This document shows, piece after piece, positions 30,019 to 36,632 of a stretch of 36,632 bases of DNA. The notes below the pieces were generated by a model, which made no database searches, had not been told where the DNA came from, and saw nothing but the letters and a program-made list of their open reading frames with translations. A program made the position numbers and the translations under genes. Source of the DNA: a virus. Where the stretch lies: positions 1-36,632 of IMG/VR virus record IMGVR_UViG_3300010885_006384. One strand, written 5' to 3'. Positions within the stretch are counted from its first letter, which is position 1. The number at the start of each line of letters is the position of its first letter.

Positions 30019-30353
30019 TGTCTAATATTTTTGTAACCAATCACACTGACAAACTCCATAAAGATGGATATGGCGGTGTGTTTTATAACTTTGAGCCAGG
30101 TAAAACAGTAGAAATACCTGTTGAAATTGCTAGGCACATATTTGGTTATGGAGAGAACAACAAAGAGCCTTACTTGGCTAGGCTAGGATGGATTACAACT
30201 TTTAATGATTTAGATAAGGGTTTAGAAATCCTGGCTAAATGGGAGTTGTCCACCGAACCACCAAAAAAGAACCAATCGTTATCCCCGTTGGTGGAGAGAG
30301 TACCCTTGCCCATTAAAAAGGCAGGGGGAAAAATCCTTCAAGCGGTAGCATGA
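30018..30353 (+). CDS. Small head-tail region protein (111 aa)
   Basis: The ATG overlaps the upstream stop. The product (HTDKLHKDGYGGVFYNFEPG, then TVEIPVEIARHIFGYG) resembles small conserved phage proteins found between capsid and adaptor genes. No motif gives a function, and its C-terminal 30 residues are Lys/Pro-rich. A minor head or connector role is inferred from location. Confidence 0.68.
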   Translation: MSNIFVTNHTDKLHKDGYGGVFYNFEPGKTVEIPVEIARHIFGYGENNKEPYLARLGWITTFNDLDKGLEILAKWELSTEPPKKNQSLSPLVERVPLPIKKAGGKILQAVA

Positions 30354-30367
30354 ACTATGGCAAATAA

Positions 30368-31252
30368 ATGGCAACCCTTTCAAGCTATATCACGGATGTA
30401 CGCAGATTGTTGCATGACGCTAACGCAAACTTTTATACAGATTCACAGTTAACGGATTACATCAACGCTGCAAGACAAAGAACAGTCAGAGATACTGGAT
30501 GCTTACGCACTATACAAATAGCGCAAGTTCCTTATAAAGTGCCATCTTCAAGTGTTATTAACGGTGCTACGCCAGCAAACCCTACACAATGGGTAGCTAA
30601 CACAGCAGTCACAATTAACACTTTTGTATTTAGCAATATTTATATTTATCAATACGCTACAGGCGGAACTTCAGGTTCTAGCGCACCACCCTATCCTGAT
30701 GCTACTACAAACAATTACAACAACTATCCACCAAGCATTCCGTTTGCTGATGGCAGTGCTACTTTGCAATATGTGGGTAATTGTGAAAATATTTATTATT
30801 CGAGCCTACCTCAAGGATCGAACACTTTAGACATTATTAACGTCAATTTGTACTGGGGGAATACCCGTGTTCCGTTGGATTATTTATCTTGGTCTGACTT
30901 TAATGCTCGTTTACGGTTTTGGCAAAATTATATCGGCAGACCTTTGGCATTTACCATATACGGTCAAGGTCAGATATATTTCGGACCTGTACCAGATCAA
31001 ACCTATCAGTTAGAGATTGATACCGTTGTATTGCCAACGGATTTAACTTTAAGCACTTCAACGGCTACAGATCCAATAAACGATCCTTATACAGTTTGCG
31101 TTAAATTCTACGCTGCTTATCTTGCTAAGTTTTATGAGCAAAGTTTTGGTGAATCCGAAATATTCAAGCAAGAATATCAAAAACAAATCGCTTCTGTTCT
31201 CAATACCGTTTACACCAGGAGAATACCGAGCGCCTACAGTAGTCCTAATTAA
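30368..31252 (+). CDS. Head-tail adaptor protein, SU10-like
   Basis: The 294-residue protein begins MATLSSYITDVRRLLHDANA then NFYTDSQLTDYINAARQRT, the N-terminal pattern of phage adaptor proteins that bind the portal. The C-terminal half has IYFGPVPDQTYQLEIDTVVL then AAYLAKFYEQSFGESEIF, typical of that family (Pfam calls it a SU10-type adaptor; from recall). Residues about 70-150 are Thr/Pro/Asn-rich and may be an insertion. It joins the portal to the nozzle and has no separate strong ribosome site. Confidence 0.8.
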   Translation: MATLSSYITDVRRLLHDANANFYTDSQLTDYINAARQRTVRDTGCLRTIQIAQVPYKVPSSSVINGATPANPTQWVANTAVTINTFVFSNIYIYQYATGGTSGSSAPPYPDATTNNYNNYPPSIPFADGSATLQYVGNCENIYYSSLPQGSNTLDIINVNLYWGNTRVPLDYLSWSDFNARLRFWQNYIGRPLAFTIYGQGQIYFGPVPDQTYQLEIDTVVLPTDLTLSTSTATDPINDPYTVCVKFYAAYLAKFYEQSFGESEIFKQEYQKQIASVLNTVYTRRIPSAYSSPN

Positions 31253-31254
31253 AT

Positions 31255-33249
31255 ATGGCTGCTGCCGAACAGAAAAAATCGTACCAAGTAATTAAGCAAT
31301 TTAAAGGGCTTAATACTAAGGCTAACCGTACAGCAATTGAGGAAGATGAGTTTTCTTGGATTGAAAACGCTCATCCTATCGGTTATGCCAACATCAAAAT
31401 TGTTCCAACTTATAACCAGATAAGCAATTCTTCTAACGTAGCAGTTACTTGGTCAAATACAGTCAGCCAATTATCATCAATCAATATTGGTTTGTATGAC
31501 TATATTGTTGCTTTTTTAACAGACGGATCTGCACAATATTACAATATTCAAACCTCTGCTACAGGAAACGTAGCTGTTGCAGGTACATTTTCTAGTGATG
31601 GCATAAGTTATGCCCAATGGTATAACGACAGAATGTTGATTTTAGATCCCTCAAAAGGTCTATCTTCGTGGGATGGAAACAACGTAGTTTCAATTGGTTC
31701 TGTTGGCGTGGTAGCTATCACCAATAAAGGTTCTGGATACAATACCGCCCCTACAGTCACTATTTCAGCCCCTAATCAAACTGGTGGCGTACAGGCTAAC
31801 GCTACAGCATCTTTAACTAGCGGTGCAAACACCGTTGGTTTTGTGAGCTTGTCTAATGCGGGTTCAGGATATAACGCTGCTCCAACTATTACTTTTACAG
31901 GTGGCGGAGGATCAAATGCTGCTGCTGTAGCTGCCTACACTACCTTTGCTACTGGCACGGTCACGGTAAACGTCATTTCAGGGGGTGCTGGATATACCAA
32001 TGCTTCCAACATTACCGTATCTATTACGGGTGGTGGCGGATCAGGCGCAGTAGGCAATGCTGTTGTTAGCGGTAACGTGGTTACTCAAGTGGTCATGACT
32101 AACCCAGGATCAAATTATACTAATAGCGCTAATATTGTAGTAACGATTTCAGGCGGTGGGGCAAGCAATAATGCCGTATTACAAGGCATTGTTAATACCA
32201 CGCAAAACGTCAGCGTAGCGACTTTTTCAGGTCGAACATGGGTGGCAGCAGGTCGAACCATTTATTACAGCGCTGCGGGGTCTTATAGCGACTTTACAAG
32301 CGTTTCTGCTGGATCAATCACCCTTACGGATTCAACCCTTCATGGAAACATTCAGCAGCTTCTTTCTGCTAATAACTTTTTGTATATTTTTGGCGATGAT
32401 TCGATCAACGTCTTTTCGGATGTTAGGGTTACTACTAGTGGCACTACTATTTTTACTAACACAAACGTAAGCGCTTCTGTAGGATCAAAACGCCCTAACG
32501 CCATATTCCCGTACTTCCGTTCTGTACTGTTTATGAACGATTACGGTATGTACGCCCTTGTCGGTTCTACCACTTCTAAGCTCTCCGATAGCTTAGACGG
32601 TATGTTCCCCAACATTGACTTTAATAGCCCTATTTATGCTGGTCAGGTGCTGATTAACAACATTTTATGCGCTGCCTTTAACTTTCGTTACTACGATGCC
32701 GTCTTTACGCAAAGCTATCGGTACATCCAAGCAGTGTTTTTTGAGAAAAAATGGTTTTTGACTAGCCAGGGAAACAACCTTGCTTACATAACCTCTGTAC
32801 CCGTTGGCGGTAAAATTACTTTGTATGGATCTGCTGGACAAAATCTATACCAGTTATACGCCAACGCTACCTCCACTATTACTAGCCGTATTCAAACCGC
32901 CTTGATGCCGATGGGTGATCCCATTAGGACTAAACAAGCGTTAAAATTTGCTATTGAAGCTACTAACAGTAATGTGGTCGCATTATCCGCTACAGTTGAC
33001 AGTGAAATTGGTTCTAGCCCTGTATATTCCTTAGCCAGTACCGTTATTTGGCAAAATAATTCGTTTGTCACAATTCCTTGGACTAATAATGCTGGTGCAA
33101 CAATTAGTTGGGATTCTGTAGGCTATGAATTGTATAAATCTGATGCTTCTCAGTATGGAAAATACTTGGGGTTAACTGTAACATCTAATAGTGCGGGATT
33201 TGTCTATAACGGTTTTGAATTTGAACATGAACTGAGAGTGAGATTCTAA
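31255..33249 (+). CDS. Tail nozzle-like protein with inserted Gly-rich beta repeats
   Basis: The 664-residue protein starts VIKQFKGLNTKANRTAIEED, then FSWIENAHPIGYANIKIVPT, a start typical of tail nozzle or stabilisation proteins of SU10/P22-like phages. Residues about 158-310 hold four repeats (GSGYNTAPTVTISAP, GSGYNAAPTITFTGGGG, GAGYTNASNITVSITGGGG, GSNYTNSANIVVTISGGG), spaced about 40-47 residues, probably an inserted surface domain. The remaining C-terminal half has beta-propeller-like strands (FSGRTWVAAGRTIYYSAAG). It ends in a TAATG overlap with the fibre gene. Confidence 0.8.
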   Translation: MAAAEQKKSYQVIKQFKGLNTKANRTAIEEDEFSWIENAHPIGYANIKIVPTYNQISNSSNVAVTWSNTVSQLSSINIGLYDYIVAFLTDGSAQYYNIQTSATGNVAVAGTFSSDGISYAQWYNDRMLILDPSKGLSSWDGNNVVSIGSVGVVAITNKGSGYNTAPTVTISAPNQTGGVQANATASLTSGANTVGFVSLSNAGSGYNAAPTITFTGGGGSNAAAVAAYTTFATGTVTVNVISGGAGYTNASNITVSITGGGGSGAVGNAVVSGNVVTQVVMTNPGSNYTNSANIVVTISGGGASNNAVLQGIVNTTQNVSVATFSGRTWVAAGRTIYYSAAGSYSDFTSVSAGSITLTDSTLHGNIQQLLSANNFLYIFGDDSINVFSDVRVTTSGTTIFTNTNVSASVGSKRPNAIFPYFRSVLFMNDYGMYALVGSTTSKLSDSLDGMFPNIDFNSPIYAGQVLINNILCAAFNFRYYDAVFTQSYRYIQAVFFEKKWFLTSQGNNLAYITSVPVGGKITLYGSAGQNLYQLYANATSTITSRIQTALMPMGDPIRTKQALKFAIEATNSNVVALSATVDSEIGSSPVYSLASTVIWQNNSFVTIPWTNNAGATISWDSVGYELYKSDASQYGKYLGLTVTSNSAGFVYNGFEFEHELRVRF

Positions 33250-34928
33250 TGTCAGTACCCTATACCTTTGCTACGGCTACTACAGCCTTACCCCTTTCCC
33301 AACTAGATTCTAACTTTGCCACGCCCATTACTTTGGGCAATACTGCTGTTTATTTAGGCAATACTACTACCAGTATTGGCAATTTAACCCTTGCAAACGC
33401 AACAATTACAGGCGGATCGGTTACTTTAAGCAACGTGAGCACCACAAACGCTACTGTAACTAACTTTACAAGCTCAAACGTATCAATTACTGGTGGTACT
33501 TTAAGCAATGTGGCACTGACTTTAGATGCTATCAATAGCACTCCAATAGGTAATGCTACACCGAGTACTGCTGTATTTACTACAGTTAGCTCTACCACCT
33601 CAAACGTCACTAACGAAACTGTTACCAATTTAATTGCAACTAATGACGCTTCTATTTCAGGTCTTACTGTTGGTAAAGGTGGTGGTAGTGTAAGCACTAA
33701 TACTGCTTTGGGTAATGGTGCTTTATTCTCAAACACCACCGCCTCTCAAAACACAGCAGTAGGTTATCAGGCTGGGTATAGTAATACGACTGGTAGCTTA
33801 TTAACAGCAGTCGGTTATCAAGCTGCATATACAAATACTACAGGCACTTCTAACTCTGCTTTTGGTCTTGGTGCTTTATTTGGCAACTCAACTGGTTCAG
33901 CAAATACAGCAGTAGGGCAACAATCATTGAATAGTAATACGACAGCCTCTAACAACACCGCAATAGGTTATCAGGCTGGGTATGCTAATACTACAGGTAA
34001 TTTATTAACTGCAATAGGAAACCAAGCTGCTTTGGCAAACACTACAGGAGCACAAAATACTGTCGTTGGTCAACAAGCATTTTCAACAAACACAACTGGT
34101 AATTATAATGTTGCTGTTGGTAGAGCTTCATTATATAGTGCCACTACTGCTGATTTTAATGTTGGAGTTGGAACTGATGCTGGTTTTTACACTACAACAG
34201 GCACACAAAATGTGGCAATAGGTAATCGTTCTTTTAGAACAAATACTACAGGAAGTTACAATTCTGTTTTAGGACATGAAGCCCTTTATTCAAACACCAC
34301 CGCATCTTACAATACCGCAGTAGGCTATCAAGCTGGTTATAGTAACACTAATTCCAACAACACAGCCGTTGGTTATCAGGCTGCTTATAATAATACAGCT
34401 ACAAACAACACCTCTGTTGGTTATCAAGCTGGTTATAGCAACTCTGTTGGTAACTATCAAACAGCAATTGGCTATCAAGCTGGATATAGCAACAACGCTG
34501 GAAGTGGCACTTTTGTTGGAACAACCTCTGGGTATAATTCTACGGGATACGGAAATACTTGTATTGGATTTAATGCAATAAATAACCAAGGTGCTGGTTA
34601 TGCAATGACTTCTGGAAATGTAAACACAATATTAGGTGGATTTTCAGGAAATCAAGGCGGTGTAGATATTCGCACATTAAGTAACTACATTGTGTTGTCT
34701 GATGGTGCTGGCAATCCTAATGCGTATTGCAATAGCAATAAAGACTGGGTGTTTGCAGCAACCGCAAGAGAAGCTGGATATTTAGTAGCAAATTTACCAA
34801 CTGGTGTTACAGGTATGCGAGCTTACGTCACAAACGCACTAGCTCCTACTTTTGGCTCTACCGTTGTTGGTGGTGGAGCAGTAACAATTACCGTATTTTA
34901 TAACGGATCTAACTGGATCGTAGCTTAA
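33249..34928 (+). CDS. Repeat-rich tail fibre/receptor-binding protein
   Basis: The 559-residue protein has an N-terminal virion-anchor-like segment (MSVPYTFATATTALPLSQLD), Asn/Thr/Val-rich beta region (about 40-140), then about 16 tandem repeats of 16-17 residues (153 to about 425) such as AVGYQAGYSNTTGSLLT. The recurring A-x-G-x-x-A pattern is like the YadA head beta-roll. The C-terminal domain (about 430-559) has different sequence and probably contacts the receptor. The coupling to the nozzle gene supports a tail role. Trimeric shape is inferred. Confidence 0.8.
   Translation: MSVPYTFATATTALPLSQLDSNFATPITLGNTAVYLGNTTTSIGNLTLANATITGGSVTLSNVSTTNATVTNFTSSNVSITGGTLSNVALTLDAINSTPIGNATPSTAVFTTVSSTTSNVTNETVTNLIATNDASISGLTVGKGGGSVSTNTALGNGALFSNTTASQNTAVGYQAGYSNTTGSLLTAVGYQAAYTNTTGTSNSAFGLGALFGNSTGSANTAVGQQSLNSNTTASNNTAIGYQAGYANTTGNLLTAIGNQAALANTTGAQNTVVGQQAFSTNTTGNYNVAVGRASLYSATTADFNVGVGTDAGFYTTTGTQNVAIGNRSFRTNTTGSYNSVLGHEALYSNTTASYNTAVGYQAGYSNTNSNNTAVGYQAAYNNTATNNTSVGYQAGYSNSVGNYQTAIGYQAGYSNNAGSGTFVGTTSGYNSTGYGNTCIGFNAINNQGAGYAMTSGNVNTILGGFSGNQGGVDIRTLSNYIVLSDGAGNPNAYCNSNKDWVFAATAREAGYLVANLPTGVTGMRAYVTNALAPTFGSTVVGGGAVTITVFYNGSNWIVA
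33705..34560 (+). repeat. Tandem protein-coding repeats, about 51 bases per unit
   Basis: About 16 diverged copies of a 45-51-base unit encode GYQAGYSNTTG-type repeats inside the fibre gene. Units differ by substitution, so they are old, but several are nearly identical (GGTTATCAGGCTGGGTATAG and GGTTATCAAGCTGGTTATAG). This could allow slippage or recombination that changes fibre length. Confidence 0.85.
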
Positions 34929-34936
34929 GGAAAATT

Positions 34937-35263
34937 ATGTCAAATACTTACACAACAACCATTAACGCAATGTACACAGTACCTAATCCTACTGGATACG
35001 TTGTCAATGTTTTGTTCACCGTATCTGGTACAGACGGTTCTCACACAGCTTCAATTGATGGCAACATTAACTTTAATCCACAAGAGGCTGAACTTAATTT
35101 CACGCCTTATGACCAGTTAACTGAAGCGATTGTGCTTGGCTGGATCAACACTGCTACTGACAATCAAGCCAATTATTACGCCAACATTGATGGACAGATT
35201 TCTTCATTGGTGACTCCGCCCGTGTCACCATCTAACACAGCGCTGCCTTGGGCAACAGCATAA
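34937..35263 (+). CDS. Small hypothetical virion-operon protein (108 aa)
   Basis: AAGGAAAATT precedes ATG. The product (MSNTYTTTINAMYTVPNPTG, then VVNVLFTVSGTDGSHTASID) is a small beta-rich protein with the later motif LTEAIVLGWINTATDNQANY. It follows the fibre and may be a fibre chaperone, a small tail protein or a surface component. No family is recognised with certainty. Confidence 0.72.
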   Translation: MSNTYTTTINAMYTVPNPTGYVVNVLFTVSGTDGSHTASIDGNINFNPQEAELNFTPYDQLTEAIVLGWINTATDNQANYYANIDGQISSLVTPPVSPSNTALPWATA

Positions 35264-35273
35264 GGGGATTTAC

Positions 35274-35432
35274 ATGGCAATTGCATTAGACTTAGAAATC
35301 AACGAAGTGAACTATATTCTTCAGACTTTAGGTGAACTTCCAACTAAAACTGGAGCTTGGACATTATTGGCTAAGATTAAAACTCAAGCCGATCCACAAG
35401 TGCCAGCCGAACCAGAGCAACCACAAGGCTAA
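35274..35432 (+). CDS. Small hypothetical protein (52 aa)
   Basis: The ATG at 35274 follows AAGGGGATTTAC. The product reads MAIALDLEINEVNYILQTLG, then ELPTKTGAWTLLAKIKTQAD, with a Pro/Glu/Gln tail. I recall this pattern from many phages, without function. It is translated as part of the fibre-downstream cluster. Confidence 0.78.
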   Translation: MAIALDLEINEVNYILQTLGELPTKTGAWTLLAKIKTQADPQVPAEPEQPQG

Positions 35433-35434
35433 CA

Positions 35435-35656
35435 ATGGATTTTCAATTACTCTTTAATGTCGCTTGTTCAATTGTAGGAACAATAGCTGGATGGCTATTT
35501 AAAGTTCTTTGGGATGCTATTTCTGATCTGAAAGAGGACATTAAAGAGATTGAACGTGGCTATGTTATGAAAGACGATTACCGAATTGACATTGCAGAGA
35601 TCAAAGGTTTGTTAGCTCGTATCTTTGATCGTCTGGACACTAAAGCTGACAAATAA
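35435..35656 (+). CDS. Small membrane-anchored coiled-coil protein (73 aa)
   Basis: The product has an N-terminal hydrophobic helix (about 4-26: LLFNVACSIVGTIAGWLFKV) then a charged helix (LWDAISDLKEDIKEIERGYV, later IAEIKGLLARIFDRLDTKAD) that could be a coiled coil. It is of the kind common in tailed phages and in membrane-associated lysis or tail proteins, for example XhlA-like. No function is assigned. The gene is three bases after the previous stop and the stop overlaps the next start (TAATG). Confidence 0.72.
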   Translation: MDFQLLFNVACSIVGTIAGWLFKVLWDAISDLKEDIKEIERGYVMKDDYRIDIAEIKGLLARIFDRLDTKADK

Positions 35657-35997
35657 TGAATATGGAAACTCTCTCTATTGTGAAATTTGGGGATAAAGAA
35701 TCCTTAGGAGAGTTTTTGTTTGAAAATGGCACTCAACATCTGTTATTTTGGGAAACATTGACCGATGTTGGTCAAACTTACGCAAAATTCCCTATTACAG
35801 ATGCAAATGTTGACAACCTAGATGACTGGTTATTGGCTCATCAAGTGGAGCATCAAGCCCTTGCAAGCTATTTGAATTTAAGTAATCCGTTCAATATGCT
35901 TGACGTAGATTTTAATAAAGAAGAACAATTTTATGATTGGCTCGGTACACATTTAACCATTCATGAACAAATAGCTTCTGCCCTAGGATTGACATAA
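35656..35997 (+). CDS. Hypothetical protein (113 aa)
   Basis: The start overlaps the upstream stop (TAATG); an ATG two codons later is an alternative. The product (LSIVKFGDKESLGEFLFENG, then TQHLLFWETLTDVGQTYAKF) is acidic and soluble, with His residues in LLAHQVEHQALASYL and HLTIHEQIASALG. Both ends overlap neighbours. No family recognised. Confidence 0.7.
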   Translation: MNMETLSIVKFGDKESLGEFLFENGTQHLLFWETLTDVGQTYAKFPITDANVDNLDDWLLAHQVEHQALASYLNLSNPFNMLDVDFNKEEQFYDWLGTHLTIHEQIASALGLT

Positions 35998-36302
35998 TGG
36001 CAAATATCCCTGTTTCCCCGCCCCAAAAAAAATCGGCAAATCAAGCCGTAATGGAGGCTAAAGAAAATTTAAAAAAATTGTTAAAAACTAACAATATTGA
36101 TCCTAATTCATTGATTCAATTAGGAAACATGGCGGAACAATCTGTACAAAATAAACACTTGTATCCAATGGTGGTGCAAGAAGCGATTAAAGCCAAGTTA
36201 ATTGATGAAAAGAAAATTCAAAAAAATATTGATTACAAACTCATTGGAACTTTAGTTGGCGCTGGAAAATTATCTCAAATGATTGTTAAGGAGGGTTTCT
36301 AA
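35997..36302 (+). CDS. Hypothetical protein (101 aa)
   Basis: The start is a TAATG overlap. The product is basic and helical (MANIPVSPPQKKSANQAVME at the start, NLKKLLKTNNIDPNSLIQLG in the middle) with no membrane segment. The stop overlaps the next ATG at 36302. It could be a minor virion protein; no motif decides. Confidence 0.68.
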   Translation: MANIPVSPPQKKSANQAVMEAKENLKKLLKTNNIDPNSLIQLGNMAEQSVQNKHLYPMVVQEAIKAKLIDEKKIQKNIDYKLIGTLVGAGKLSQMIVKEGF

Positions 36303-36352
36303 TGCCTGGAAGAAATCCCAATTTCATGGCGCTACAGAATCAAAATGGCTAA
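36302..36352 (+). CDS. Possible 16-residue leader peptide ORF
   Basis: AAGGAGG, the strongest ribosome site in this part of the window, lies seven to eight bases before ATG 36302. The frame gives only MPGRNPNFMALQNQNG and its stop (36350-36352) overlaps the next ATG at 36345 by eight bases. It may deliver ribosomes to the downstream gene, which has no good ribosome site of its own. A sequencing frameshift between the two is another explanation. Confidence 0.45.
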   Translation: MPGRNPNFMALQNQNG

Positions 36353-36632
36353 TCAAACATATTCCGACCCTAGCACATGGCAATCTGTCAACTTCAATCC
36401 TTTTCAAAATTTAGAAGGTAATGGTGGCTCGACTTACTATTTAGACCCTACTTCAGGAAATTTATTCGGTAGTCAAGATGCTACTTCTCCGCTTTTAACT
36501 AAAGAAGCACTTGATTTTAGTAAATCTTTATCAAATGTGTCAGTCCCCAATATGGTAAATATGGGCGATAGTGGTATGCAACAGTCTGGAATGAAAAACC
36601 AATATTTTTTGGGAGAAGACCCAACTCAAATA
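36345..36632 (+). CDS. 5' part of a virion protein gene, cut by the window edge
   Basis: From ATG 36345 the frame is open to the last base (96 codons: MANQTYSDPSTWQSVNFNPF at the start, FLGEDPTQI at the end). The sequence is Asn/Ser/Thr/Gln-rich and soluble. It lacks a strong ribosome site and is probably coupled to the ORF at 36302. Joining the window ends at their shared CCCAACT makes this the N-terminus of the 2-1783 gene. That is suggestive, not proven. Confidence 0.7.
   Translation, partial: MANQTYSDPSTWQSVNFNPFQNLEGNGGSTYYLDPTSGNLFGSQDATSPLLTKEALDFSKSLSNVSVPNMVNMGDSGMQQSGMKNQYFLGEDPTQI

Noticed and set aside
33705-34560. Regular 51-base repeats that might suggest a CRISPR array
   Set aside because: Units lack fixed repeats and unique spacers, and they keep one open frame in the fibre gene, so they are coding repeats.
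34290-34589. Minus-strand ORF of 99 codons opposite the fibre repeats
   Set aside because: Low-complexity Ile/Ser/Val product arises from the antisense of repeated codons; no ribosome site or context.
1-36632. tRNA, integrase, repressor, transposase, toxin-antitoxin or restriction genes
   Set aside because: I looked on both strands and saw no cloverleaf sequence or protein motif that supports any of these.

Overview
The window is almost the whole genome of a short-tailed, lytic-looking bacteriophage. The evidence is a large terminase, portal, scaffold and capsid run, a head-tail adaptor and nozzle-like pair with no tape measure, sheath or tail-tube gene, a lysis cassette, and no integrase or repressor. 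The endolysin has an N-terminal signal anchor and there is a nested Rz/Rz1 spanin pair, so the host should be a Gram-negative bacterium. Genes are packed with many TAATG and ATGA overlaps. I recognise no ribosomal, tRNA or transposon genes. The look is that of uncultured aquatic phages, but this is an impression from gene content, not a search result.

Layout. Positions 1-10142 (+) carry the end of the virion operon: probable internal or ejected proteins, a holin-like gene, a large tail surface protein, SAR endolysin, Rz, Rz1 and small basic proteins. Positions 10145-19381 (-) carry a replication and metabolism operon. From its promoter side (19.4 kb) it has small phage proteins, a PAPS-reductase-like PP-loop protein, a cytosine-methyltransferase-like protein, a YqaJ-type nuclease, RecT, a small protein with an SSB-like acidic tail and RusA. 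It ends in an unusual cassette: split thiamine-diphosphate E1 alpha and beta domains, a radical SAM enzyme and a GT-A glycosyltransferase. Positions 19382-19902 are a non-coding AT-rich region with a candidate leftward promoter and short repeats. A leftward GT9-like glycosyltransferase lies at 19903-20619.

From 20658 to the right end runs the rightward packaging and structural operon: small genes, a GT2 glycosyltransferase overlapping the terminase gene, TerL, portal, four very small basic ORFs, scaffold, major capsid, probable decoration proteins, adaptor, nozzle, a repeat-rich fibre and several small proteins. It continues into a gene cut by the window edge. The two ends share seven bases (1-7 and 36620-36626). 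Joining them there keeps the reading frame open and would fuse the 36345 ORF to the first gene, so the contig is probably circular or circularly permuted.

The most unusual parts are three ORFs of 12-14 codons encoding Arg/Lys-rich peptides between portal and scaffold (26534-26778), two of them behind a duplicated leader, and the E1/radical SAM/glycosyltransferase cassette. No DNA polymerase, primase, helicase or RNA polymerase is visible. The phage probably relies on the host replisome together with its RecT/YqaJ/RusA recombination set.
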